This document shows positions 50,844 through 58,536 of a stretch of DNA of 64,000 nt, piece by piece. This stretch comes from Microbacterium psychrotolerans. Lineage in GTDB: Bacteria > Actinomycetota > Actinomycetes > Actinomycetales > Microbacteriaceae. The number at the start of each line of letters is the position of its first letter. Within the stretch, counting starts at the first letter, position 1. Below the pieces are notes generated by a model. That model searched no databases, was not told the origin of the DNA, and was given only the letters and a program-made list of their open reading frames with translations. The translations under genes were made by a program, and so were the position numbers. The stretch spans positions 62,001 to 126,000 of the forward strand of contig NZ_JAVFWO010000006.1 in assembly GCF_031085295.1 (NCBI RefSeq), in the 5' to 3' direction.

Positions 50844-51728
50844 TCATCCGTCGGCGGGGTGGGTCTCGGCGGCGCGGATGTCGCGCTCGAGGCGCCGCAG
50901 CCGCTCGCGCAGCGCGCGCTCGGCGTCCCAGCCGTTCGCACGGGCCGTCGCGACGAGCGTCAGCAGCGCCTCACCCAGCTCCTCCTCCGACGCCGGGCTC
51001 GTGCTCGTGTCGCTCTCAGGCCCGCGAGAGTACATCTGGTCGCCGAGGGGTAGGGAAGGACCCGCACCTTCGTCCACCCGCTGTACTCTCGCGGAGGCGG
51101 AGGGGACGCCGGCCGGCGCGGCGGACGCCGAGGGGACGCCGACCGGCGCGGCGGACGCCGAAGGGTCAGCGGCCGCGGCGGACGTCGACGGCGCCGCCAC
51201 GCCCACCTGACGCGCCTTGCCCAGGAGCTTCTGGGCGAGGGCGAGGCTCGGCATCCGCTGGCTCACCCCGTCGAGCACGCTTGTGCGCGCGCTCTTCTCG
51301 GCGGCCTTCGCGGCGTTCCAGTGCACCAGCACCTCTTCGGGCGTGGTCGCGACCGCGTCGCCGAACACGTGCGGATGCCGGCGCACCATCTTGTCGGTCA
51401 ACCCTCGGGCCACGTCGTCGATGTCGAATGGGGCGTCCTCGTCGCGCGAGGCGATCTCGGCGTGGAACAGCACCTGCCACAGGAGATCGCCGAGCTCTTC
51501 GCGCAGCTCGTCGCGCGACCCCTCCTCGACGGCGTCGATGAGCTCTGCGCTCTCCTCCACGAGGTACGGCACGAGGGCGCGGTGGTCGATCTGCTGCGTC
51601 CACACGCAGCGGTCGCGGACCGCGCGCATGACCTCCGCCGCCTCGCGGAGCGGATCGGATGCGTCGTGCCGCCGCGCGCCGGTCACGTCGTCGTGGATGC
51701 GGTCGCCGCCCGCTGCCGATAGTGCCAT
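50844..51728 (-). CDS. mazG: Nucleoside triphosphate pyrophosphohydrolase MazG with repeat-rich insert
   Basis: A 294-residue MazG. The EExxE-x-ExxxD core that binds magnesium is present (VEESAELIDA at 57-66 and LREELGDLL at 76-84), with KMVRRHPHVFGD at 113-124. The enzyme hydrolyses non-canonical or excess NTPs to NMPs. Residues about 181-248 form an insert before the conserved EEELGEALLTLVA end: two copies of a ten-residue repeat (ASAAPxGVPS) and then a stretch encoded by a hairpin-bounded 73-base element. The insert keeps frame and leaves both conserved parts intact. It overlaps nhaA by 46 bases. Confidence 0.92.
   Translation of the reverse strand: MALSAAGGDRIHDDVTGARRHDASDPLREAAEVMRAVRDRCVWTQQIDHRALVPYLVEESAELIDAVEEGSRDELREELGDLLWQVLFHAEIASRDEDAPFDIDDVARGLTDKMVRRHPHVFGDAVATTPEEVLVHWNAAKAAEKSARTSVLDGVSQRMPSLALAQKLLGKARQVGVAAPSTSAAAADPSASAAPVGVPSASAAPAGVPSASARVQRVDEGAGPSLPLGDQMYSRGPESDTSTSPASEEELGEALLTLVATARANGWDAERALRERLRRLERDIRAAETHPADG
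51022..51094. repeat. 73-bp element bounded by a perfect 13-bp inverted repeat, inside mazG
   Basis: CCGCGAGAGTACA at 51022-51034 and TGTACTCTCGCGG at 51082-51094 are perfect inverted repeats of 13 bp enclosing 47 bases. The element lies in the variable linker of mazG and is translated in frame. It looks like a small palindromic repeat insertion (REP- or MITE-like). A nine-base match, TGTACTCTC, occurs at 33207-33215 without a mate. Confidence 0.7.
51101..51160. repeat. Two 30-bp direct repeats in mazG linker
   Basis: Units 51101-51130 and 51131-51160 are 30 bases each and differ at one position; a degenerate third unit follows. They encode a ten-residue Ala/Pro/Val/Ser-rich repeat. Unit length being a multiple of three keeps mazG in frame. 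Confidence 0.8.
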
Positions 51729-52843
51729 GCCCGCCACGATACGAGGCCGGCGGCCAGCAGGAGCGAGATCACCGAACCTGCGAGCACGCCGAGCGTCGCC
51801 TGATCGCGCAGCGCCGCGGCATCCGTGAAGGCGAGCTCCGACAGGAGCAGCGACACCGTGAAGCCGATGCCGCCGAGCGCTCCGGCGGCGACGAGGTCGG
51901 CGAAGGCGAGCGGCGGCGCGCTCCCCCGGTGCGCGACCCGCAGCGAGAGCCACCCGAACGCGGCGATACCGACGATCTTGCCGACCGGCAGTGCCACCAG
52001 CACACCCCAGAACGCCGGCGACAGCTGAGAGAGCGGCACCGCGGGGATCACGACGAGCGCCGCGGAGAAGGCGAACACCGGCAACACGACGACGTTCACC
52101 CACGGTTCGAGCGCGTGACGCACCCGCAGGGCGGGCTGCTGCGCCATCGCGAGTCCCAGCACGACGCCGGCGATGGTGGCATGCACTCCCGACAGGTACA
52201 CCAGCACCCAGGTGGTGACCGCGAGGAGCACCAGCAGGACGGCGATCGGCACGCGGCCCCGGGTGTCGAGCTGCCTGCTCAGGATGCCGAACGCGACGAC
52301 GGCGACCGCGGCGCCGGCGAGCGCCGCGATGTTCACGCCGTCGGTGAAGAGGACGGCGATGAAGATGATGCCGACGATGTCGTCGAGGATCGCGAGCGCG
52401 AGCAGGAACACGCGGAGCGCGGGCGGCAGCCCCTTGCCGAACACCGCCAAGACGCCGAGGGCGAACGCGATGTCGGTGGCCGTCGGGATCGGCCATCCTG
52501 CGGTCGCGTCCGAGCCCCCCGCCATGGCCGCGTAGATCGCGATCGGCACGATCACGCCGCCGGCGGCGGCGATCGCGGGCTGCAGCGCCTTGCGGGCGGA
52601 GTTGAGCTGCCCGCTGGTGAGCTCGTACTGCAGTTCGACGGCGACGACGAAGAAGAAGAGGGCCAGCAGGCCGTCCTTGATCCAGTGCGACAGCGTGAGC
52701 TCGAAGACACCCGGGATGCCGAGCTCGGCGTGCATCGCCGCGTCTACCGCAGGCCAGAGTGCCGAGTTGGCGACGAAGAGACCGAGACCCGCCGCGACGA
52801 GCAGGATGATGGCGGGAAAGCGGGCGGAGCGAAGAAGCGACAT
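51683..52843 (-). CDS. nhaA: Na+/H+ antiporter NhaA
   Basis: A 386-residue NhaA, exchanging sodium for protons to control cytoplasmic pH and sodium. The functional Asp residues are present: TATDIAFALG (Asp124) and AILDDIVGI (Asp154-Asp155), equivalent to E. coli Asp133 and Asp163-Asp164. HWIKDGLLALFFFVVAVELQ gives the first conserved helix. Full length with about 12 spans. The ATG at 52843 has a GGAGG site five bases upstream. A leader of about 63 bases with pairing potential precedes it. Its 3' end overlaps mazG. Confidence 0.95.
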   Translation of the reverse strand: MSLLRSARFPAIILLVAAGLGLFVANSALWPAVDAAMHAELGIPGVFELTLSHWIKDGLLALFFFVVAVELQYELTSGQLNSARKALQPAIAAAGGVIVPIAIYAAMAGGSDATAGWPIPTATDIAFALGVLAVFGKGLPPALRVFLLALAILDDIVGIIFIAVLFTDGVNIAALAGAAVAVVAFGILSRQLDTRGRVPIAVLLVLLAVTTWVLVYLSGVHATIAGVVLGLAMAQQPALRVRHALEPWVNVVVLPVFAFSAALVVIPAVPLSQLSPAFWGVLVALPVGKIVGIAAFGWLSLRVAHRGSAPPLAFADLVAAGALGGIGFTVSLLLSELAFTDAAALRDQATLGVLAGSVISLLLAAGLVSWRAWHYRQRAATASTTT

Positions 52844-52918
52844 CGGGCCTCCGTGACAGGATCGCGGGTCGACAATGGTGCGCCGACCAGACTTCCCGGC
52901 TCTCCACGGGCCAGTGTA
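52844..52918 (-). promoter_or_regulatory. nhaA promoter -10 (TACACT) and possible structured 5' leader
   Basis: TACACT on the minus strand (52918-52913) would start transcription near 52906, giving a leader of about 63 bases. The leader contains GCCG ... CGGC and an alternative GGTCG ... CGACC pairing that share bases, plus GTGG near the 5' end and a GGAGG ribosome site at the 3' end. Mutually exclusive stems before a sodium antiporter gene suggest a riboswitch or attenuator. RNA motifs upstream of nhaA are known in other phyla; membership is not shown. Confidence 0.4.
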
Positions 52919-53005
52919 GCGAGTGGGTCATGCTCGGCTGCGGGGACGGCGCAGGACCCGTCGTCACACAACGTCGGCCGTGCCGGCGCCGCGACAGCGC
53001 GCCGT

Positions 53006-53011
53006 TAGCCT
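53006..53011 (+). promoter_or_regulatory. -10 element TAGCCT, leaderless start of ppc
   Basis: TAGCCT is followed by six bases and the ATG at 53018. A GGAG lies in those six bases but would be too close to act as a normal ribosome site. Confidence 0.4.
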
Positions 53012-53017
53012 GGAGAG

Positions 53018-55690
53018 ATGCGTGAACTCACCCAGACCGAAGCGATCGACCTCGTCGGGCGGTACGAGGCGGAGCAGGCGATCCCCGAGCAGATGCGCAG
53101 CGACGTGCGCATGCTGGGAACCCTTCTCGGTCAGGTGCTGCGCGAGAGCGGATCGCCGGGACTGTACGAGGACGTCGAGCGCCTGCGCACCGCCACAATC
53201 CAGGCCTACACCGATGAGACGCCCGAGGCCTTCGCCCGTGCCGCCGCGATCGCCGACTCGTTCACGATCGCCCGCGCGGACGAGGTGGCCCGGGCGTTCA
53301 CCGCCTACTTCCACCTCGTGAACCTCGCCGAGGAGCACCAGCGCGTGCGCATCCTGCGGGAGCGCGACGGACGCCCCGACCGCGAGCAGGCGACCGACTC
53401 GGTCGCCGCGGCGTTCGTCCGGCTGGCCGCCGAGGTCGGCGACGACACAGCGCTGCGGCGTCTGCAGAACATGCGATTCCACCCCGTCTTCACGGCCCAC
53501 CCCACCGAGGCGCGCCGACGTGCGGTGTCGACCAGCATCCGCCGCCTCGCGACGCTCCTCGAGCAGCACGACGCGTCGCTGCGCGGCGGCGCCGACGAGC
53601 GTCGGGCACAGCGCCGCATGCTGGAGGAGATCGACACGCTGTGGCGCACGGCGCCGCTGCGCCCCGAGAAGCCCGCTCCCACCGACGAGGTGCGCGCCGT
53701 GATGGCGGTCTTCGACGACACGCTCTACACGGCCGTGCCCCACGTCTACCGCCGCGTCGACGACGCCCTGCAGGGACCGGCGGCCGGCGGGCGCGCACCG
53801 GTGGTGCGCCCCTTCGTGCGCGTCGGCTCCTGGGTCGGCGGCGATCGCGACGGCAACCCGTTCGTGACGGCATCCGTCACCCGGAAGGCGTCGGCGATCG
53901 CGAGCGAGCACGTGCTGCTCGGCCTCGCCCGCACCGCGAGCCGCATCGGGCGCACGTTGACGCTCGACGCGACGACCACGCCGCCGAGCGACGCGCTGCT
54001 GGCGCTCTGGCAGCGCCTGAAGGCCGCCGATGAAGACGCCGCGAAGGACATCGCCAAGCGATCCCCCGACGAGCCGCATCGCCGCATCGTGCTGCTGATC
54101 GCCCGGAAGATCGAGGCGACGCGCGCCCGCAACGCCGACCTCGCGTACGCCGATCCCGAACACCTGCTCGCCGATCTCCGCGTCGTGCAGGAGTCCCTGG
54201 TGCAGGCGGGCGCGCCGCGCCAGGCGTACGGGCACCTGCAGCAGCTGCTGTGGCAGGTCGAGACGTACGGGTTCCACCTCACCGAACTCGAGGTGCGGCA
54301 GCACTCTGCCGTGCACGCCAAGGTCCTCGCCGAGCTCGAGACCGGCGCTCCGCGCAGCGAGCTGGCCGAGGAGGTGCTCGACGTCATCCGCACGGTCGGA
54401 TTCCTGCAGGAGCGCTACGGCCCGCGCGCAGCCGGCCGCTACATCGTGTCGTTCACGCAGTCGGCCGAGGACCTCGCCGCCGTCCACAAGCTCGCCGCGT
54501 ACGCGGTCGGTCCGGACGGCACCCCTCCTGTCCTCGACGTCATCCCGCTCTTCGAGACCTTCGCCGACCTGCAGGCCGCGCCCCGCATCCTCGCCGAGAT
54601 CGTCGAGCACCCGGAGTTCGCAGCGCGGTTGGAGGCCACGGGCCGGCGTCTGGAGGTCATGCTCGGCTACTCCGACTCGTCGAAGGACGTCGGCCCCGTC
54701 GCCGCGAACCTCGCCCTCTACGAGGCGCAGGCGAAGATCGCGGCCTGGGCCGACGAGAACCGGATCGAGCTCACGCTGTTCCACGGTCGCGGCGGAGCCC
54801 TCGGCCGTGGCGGCGGTCCCGCGAACTCGGCGATCATGGCGCAGCCGCCGCACTCGGTCGACGGCCGGTTCAAGCTCACCGAGCAGGGCGAGGTGATCTT
54901 CGCGCGCTACGGCGATCCGGCGATCGCGATGCGGCACATCGACCAGGTCGCGGCCGCGATCCTGCTCGCCTCGTCGCCGTCGAACGAGGAGCGCAACCGC
55001 GCGGCCGCCGAGAAGTACGCCGGCGTGGCGGCGACGCTGGACGCGGCGTCCCGCGAGCGCTTCTTCTCGCTGGTGAAGGCGCCCGGCTTCGCGCCGTGGT
55101 TCGCCCGCGTCACGCCGATGGAGGAGATCGGACTGCTGGCGCTGGGCTCGCGCCCGGCCCGCCGCGGACTGTCGGTCGAGTCTCTCGAGGACCTGCGGGC
55201 CATCCCCTGGGTCTTCGCGTGGACGCAGGCCCGCATCAACCTCGCCGGATGGTTCGGACTCGGCACCGCCCTCGACGCCGTCGGCGACGAGCCGCTGCTG
55301 CAGCAGGCGTACCAGGAGTGGCCGCTGTTCCGTACCCTCATCGACAACGTGGCCATGAGCCTCGCGAAGACCGACGATCGCATCGCGCTGCACTACCTCG
55401 AGCTCGGCGATCGTGACGATCTCGCCGCGCTCGTGCGAGACGAGATGCGCGTGACGCGGGACTGGGTCGTCCGCATCACGGGCGGCACGGAGCTGCTCGG
55501 CAACAAGCCGGTGCTGCAGCGGGCGGTCAAGATGCGAAGCCCCTACGTCGACGCGCTCTCGCTGCTGCAGCTGCGCGCCCTGCGCGCTCTGCGCGAGGCT
55601 CCCGAGGGCGCACCGGTCGATCCCGAGCTGCAGCGACTGCTGCTGCTGTCGGTGTCGGGCGTCGCCGCCGGCCTGCAGAACACGGGCTGA
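53018..55690 (+). CDS. ppc: Phosphoenolpyruvate carboxylase
   Basis: An 890-residue enzyme carboxylating PEP to oxaloacetate. Catalytic His161 lies in FTAHPTEARRR, the second signature VMLGYSDSSKDVGP spans about 547-560, and the FHGRGGALGRGGGP loop follows near 588-602. The C-terminal region with LRITGG-like ending (VVRITGGTELLGNKPVLQ, NTG terminus) is complete; the last residues QNTG are the conserved end. The anaplerotic reaction uses bicarbonate and links glycolysis with the TCA cycle. Divergent from nhaA. Confidence 0.98.
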   Translation: MRELTQTEAIDLVGRYEAEQAIPEQMRSDVRMLGTLLGQVLRESGSPGLYEDVERLRTATIQAYTDETPEAFARAAAIADSFTIARADEVARAFTAYFHLVNLAEEHQRVRILRERDGRPDREQATDSVAAAFVRLAAEVGDDTALRRLQNMRFHPVFTAHPTEARRRAVSTSIRRLATLLEQHDASLRGGADERRAQRRMLEEIDTLWRTAPLRPEKPAPTDEVRAVMAVFDDTLYTAVPHVYRRVDDALQGPAAGGRAPVVRPFVRVGSWVGGDRDGNPFVTASVTRKASAIASEHVLLGLARTASRIGRTLTLDATTTPPSDALLALWQRLKAADEDAAKDIAKRSPDEPHRRIVLLIARKIEATRARNADLAYADPEHLLADLRVVQESLVQAGAPRQAYGHLQQLLWQVETYGFHLTELEVRQHSAVHAKVLAELETGAPRSELAEEVLDVIRTVGFLQERYGPRAAGRYIVSFTQSAEDLAAVHKLAAYAVGPDGTPPVLDVIPLFETFADLQAAPRILAEIVEHPEFAARLEATGRRLEVMLGYSDSSKDVGPVAANLALYEAQAKIAAWADENRIELTLFHGRGGALGRGGGPANSAIMAQPPHSVDGRFKLTEQGEVIFARYGDPAIAMRHIDQVAAAILLASSPSNEERNRAAAEKYAGVAATLDAASRERFFSLVKAPGFAPWFARVTPMEEIGLLALGSRPARRGLSVESLEDLRAIPWVFAWTQARINLAGWFGLGTALDAVGDEPLLQQAYQEWPLFRTLIDNVAMSLAKTDDRIALHYLELGDRDDLAALVRDEMRVTRDWVVRITGGTELLGNKPVLQRAVKMRSPYVDALSLLQLRALRALREAPEGAPVDPELQRLLLLSVSGVAAGLQNTG

Positions 55691-55696
55691 CCCGCC

Positions 55697-55725
55697 CGGG
55701 TGCGGTGACACGCGCGTCGCACCCG
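55697..55725 (+). terminator. 8-bp perfect hairpin after ppc
   Basis: CGGGTGCG at 55697-55704 pairs with CGCACCCG at 55718-55725 around a 13-base loop, six bases past the ppc stop. No T-tract follows. Confidence 0.5.
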
Positions 55726-55745
55726 TGATCTCCGACGGCCCGGCG

Positions 55746-55751
55746 TACCGT
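55746..55751 (+). promoter_or_regulatory. -10 element TACCGT, leaderless start of zinc-ribbon gene
   Basis: TACCGT is followed by seven bases and the ATG at 55759; no ribosome-binding site is seen. Confidence 0.4.
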
Positions 55752-55758
55752 AGCGCCC

Positions 55759-55929
55759 ATGGCACGGATCGTCGTCGCCGAAGTCTGCCCCCGGTGCGGG
55801 TCGCTCGATGTGCGAGTGACCGAGCCGAGGTGGTTCCGGATCGAGTGGGATCGTCGAGACGCCCTCGACGACGGCTGGGTCGACCGCCTCGAGTTCGGCT
55901 GCCGCGACTGCGACCTGCTCTGGGAGTGA
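55759..55929 (+). CDS. 56-residue zinc-ribbon protein
   Basis: A small open frame of 56 codons. Two CxxC pairs, CPRCG near residue 10 and CRDC near 48, are spaced for a zinc ribbon, with a Trp/Arg-rich segment between (EPRWFRIEWDRRDALDDGW). Codon use is GC3-rich and the frame begins right after a plausible -10 element. A bidirectional hairpin follows. It could bind nucleic acid or protein; function unknown. Confidence 0.72.
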   Translation: MARIVVAEVCPRCGSLDVRVTEPRWFRIEWDRRDALDDGWVDRLEFGCRDCDLLWE

Positions 55930-55933
55930 CGAA

Positions 55934-55982
55934 GGCGGATCACGGATGCCGCGGGCCGCAGGCCCACGCGGCCTCGTCCGCC
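55934..55982. terminator. Two-tier hairpin between convergent small gene and DUF2652 gene
   Basis: Outer arms GGCGGA (55934-55939) and TCCGCC (55977-55982) enclose an inner stem of ten pairs with one bulged base and a three-base loop. Placed five bases past the zinc-ribbon stop, it can serve both directions. Confidence 0.55.
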
Positions 55983-56016
55983 GTTGCCCGGCGGCGTCGG
56001 ATGGGGATGCCTCCCC

Positions 56017-56723
56017 CTAGCGCGTGCGGCGAGGCTTCCTCGTGCCCAGCATGTAGGGGAGCCCGCGGCCCACGGCCGAGAACGTGCTGCCGAGGCGGGA
56101 CCACACCGTCGGCACCTGCGGCACCGCGTCGACGTGGTCCAGATCCGCGACGTCGACGAAGTAGGCGCGGATGGTGCCGATGCCCTCGAGATCCGGCGCG
56201 AGCTCGCCCGCGGACGCGGGAAGTGATGCCGCGTCGGTGCGGCACAGTTCCTCTGTCAGCAGGACGTACTCGGGAATGCCGACGGAGTTCTTCAGCAGTC
56301 GATGCACGAGGATGACGTCGATGCCGACCAGCTTGGAGCGGCCGCCGACCCGCTGCGTCGCGACATCGCCCACGTGTGCCACGAACTTGAGAGTGAGATT
56401 GCGCGCCTGACGGCACCCACCGCACGGGCAGAGGTTCTGCACCACGTACTCGCGCTCGAGATGGAAGGCGCGGTGCATCACGACAGCCAGATGGAGGATG
56501 TCGGTGAGGGTCGGGTCCGGCTCCCGCGCGACGGCGCGCCGAGAGAGGAACGCGGCGTCGCCCTCGATCTCGACGAGCTCGAATCCGGTCGCGGCGCGCA
56601 CGATGCTCTCCAGCATCCGCGCCGTGTTGACCTCGGCATGCGCGAGGGTCATGCGATGCGAGCCCATGTACTCGGTGTAACCGCCGATATCGGCGATCAG
56701 CAGGGCCGTTCGCTCCGTCCCAT
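56017..56723 (-). CDS. DUF2652 protein with a disrupted 5' end (probable 1-base frameshift)
   Basis: The main frame (stop at 56017) encodes a nearly complete DUF2652 domain, related to class III nucleotide cyclase folds: ALLIADIGGYTEYM, then EIEGDAAFLSRR, a CPCGGC pair, LTLKFVAHVGDV and KLVGIDVILVHRLLKNSV. This frame has no ATG, GTG or TTG upstream of the domain; the first is the internal Met at 56667, which would delete the opening strand. An ATG at 56723 with an ideal GAAGGGA site seven bases upstream is one frame off and hits TGA after nine codons. Restoring one G in CGGCCC would give MGRSERALLIADIGGYTEYM. Confidence 0.65.
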
Positions 56724-56761
56724 GTGCCAGTCCCTTCGTCGGTCGTTGATCCCAGCGGGTC

Positions 56762-58447
56762 TCACGATGCCCGAGGCTCGTCTGGCAGGTCGTCGGGCGC
56801 GTATCGCGCGAGCTCGTCCTGTACTGTCGTGGCGGCCGCCTGCGCGCTGGGCGCGTAGCCGAGGACGACGGCGGTGAACCGGTCGGCGGTGAGCGCCTTC
56901 AGCGCGAGCGGGGTGCGCGCGAGGACCGTCGCCGTCCGCGGCGTGCGACGAAGCAGCGCGATCTCGCCGAATCCCTCCCCGTCGCCGAGCGTTGCGATCA
57001 CGCGACCGTCGCCGAGCACGTCGGCTCGGCCGCTCTCGATCACGTAGTAGCGATCACCGAGGTCCCCCTGGGTGAAGACGGCGCTGCCTGGTGCCACCTC
57101 GACCGGTTCCAGCCCGCGCGCGAGCTGCTCGATCGCGGGCAGCGGGAGCGGCTGGAACATGGGCACCCGCTGGAGGAGACCGACCTCGGCGTCCAACGCG
57201 CCGACGGATCGATCGAGGGCGCGCAGCCGCCACCACGATGCCAGCGCGAGCACCGGACACAGCAGGCCGATCGCGATGAGCGCGCCATCGACGCCGAGCC
57301 ACGCGATCATCATCGACGCGATGATCGCGCCGACGCCGATGGAGACGGCGACCAGGCTCTCGAGCACACCGAAGACGCGCGCCATCAGGGCGTCCGGGGC
57401 CAGTCGGCCGATCAGCGTGAACCCGGCGAGGTCGATCAGCGCGTTACCCACCCCGACGAACGCGAGCAGGAGAAGCGCCGCCGCCTGCGCGGGGAAGACG
57501 CCGACGAGGGCGAGCGGCAGTCCCCACAACGCCACGCCGACGGCGAACCACGCGCCCAGCCGGCGGGTTCCGACCAGCAGTGAGGCCGCCAGCGAGCCCA
57601 GGACCGCCCCCACGCCGACCGAGGCCATCAGCGATCCGGCGCCGGACTCGCCCATGCCCAGCAGCTCGATGGCGACCACGACCGAGAACACGGTGAGTGC
57701 ACCCCGCGTGAGCGACTGGGCGGCGGCCAAGCCGAGGATGAGCTGCAGATCGCGGCTCCGCCACACGGCGGCGAGCCCTTCGGCCGCCTCCCTCAGCAGG
57801 TCGCGCCGCGGTGCCGCCGGTCTGGGTGGGGCGTCGTACCGCACGCGGAAGAGGAGCAGCGCCGCCCAGAACGATGCGAGCGCCGCGACGGCGAACACGA
57901 CGGAGACATCGGTGAAGATCAGCAGGATCGCGGCGACGAGCGGCCCGACGAGGGTCGCGACGGAGTCCAGCAGCCCTCGCACGACGTTGGCGCTGGCCAG
58001 TTCGTGCCCGGTGCGGCACAGCGTGGGCAGGAGCGCGGAGTGCGCCGGCCGGAACATGGTGGCCGCGATCGTCGAGACCACCGCGAGCGCGTAGACGACC
58101 GCGATCGGGCCCGACACTGCCACGACGACCGCCGCGACGAGGGTGGCGGCGCCCCGCACCACCGACACGACGACGAGGACGCGCTCGCGCCGCCCGCGGT
58201 CGGCGAAGGGCGACAGGATCGGCGCCAGCAGCGCCGAGGGCAGCATGCGCAGCAGTCCCACCGCGCCGAGGGCGAGCGCGCCCCCGGCGTTGTACGCGAC
58301 GATGCCGAGCGCCACCGTGAACGCCCACTCCGCCGTCCAGGCACCGAGGAAGCTCAGCTGCGCGCGCCGCAGATTGGGGTTGCGCCAGTTGCTCGAGAAG
58401 GCACCCACGGCCTGATCGAGCCTCGAACGGGTCCCCAGACGGCCCAT
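56762..58447 (-). CDS. MFS transporter with C-terminal cyclic-nucleotide-binding domain
   Basis: A 561-residue fusion. Residues about 25-405 form a 12-helix MFS domain of the multidrug/enterobactin-exporter type (RMLPSALLAPILSPFADRGR, motif A-like). Residues about 425-530 form a cNMP-binding domain: VAPGSAVFTQGDLGDRYYVI and the phosphate-binding cassette GFGEIALLRRTPRTATVLA, which keeps the Glu and Arg that hold the cyclic phosphate. Transport may thus be gated by cAMP or a related nucleotide. The DUF2652 gene follows 38 bases downstream. The ATG at 58447 lies seven bases after TAGGGT. Confidence 0.93.
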   Translation of the reverse strand: MGRLGTRSRLDQAVGAFSSNWRNPNLRRAQLSFLGAWTAEWAFTVALGIVAYNAGGALALGAVGLLRMLPSALLAPILSPFADRGRRERVLVVVSVVRGAATLVAAVVVAVSGPIAVVYALAVVSTIAATMFRPAHSALLPTLCRTGHELASANVVRGLLDSVATLVGPLVAAILLIFTDVSVVFAVAALASFWAALLLFRVRYDAPPRPAAPRRDLLREAAEGLAAVWRSRDLQLILGLAAAQSLTRGALTVFSVVVAIELLGMGESGAGSLMASVGVGAVLGSLAASLLVGTRRLGAWFAVGVALWGLPLALVGVFPAQAAALLLLAFVGVGNALIDLAGFTLIGRLAPDALMARVFGVLESLVAVSIGVGAIIASMMIAWLGVDGALIAIGLLCPVLALASWWRLRALDRSVGALDAEVGLLQRVPMFQPLPLPAIEQLARGLEPVEVAPGSAVFTQGDLGDRYYVIESGRADVLGDGRVIATLGDGEGFGEIALLRRTPRTATVLARTPLALKALTADRFTAVVLGYAPSAQAAATTVQDELARYAPDDLPDEPRAS

Positions 58448-58454
58448 GTCCGCG

Positions 58455-58460
58455 ACCCTA
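58455..58460 (-). promoter_or_regulatory. -10 element TAGGGT, leaderless start of MFS-cNMP gene
   Basis: TAGGGT on the minus strand is followed by seven bases and the ATG at 58447. Confidence 0.4.
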
Positions 58461-58536
58461 TGGCCTGAGCCAGGAGAAGGCCAGGCCCACGTCGATCTCG
58501 CGATCGGCGGTTGTACGGCGGACGGTCGCTGGGGCG

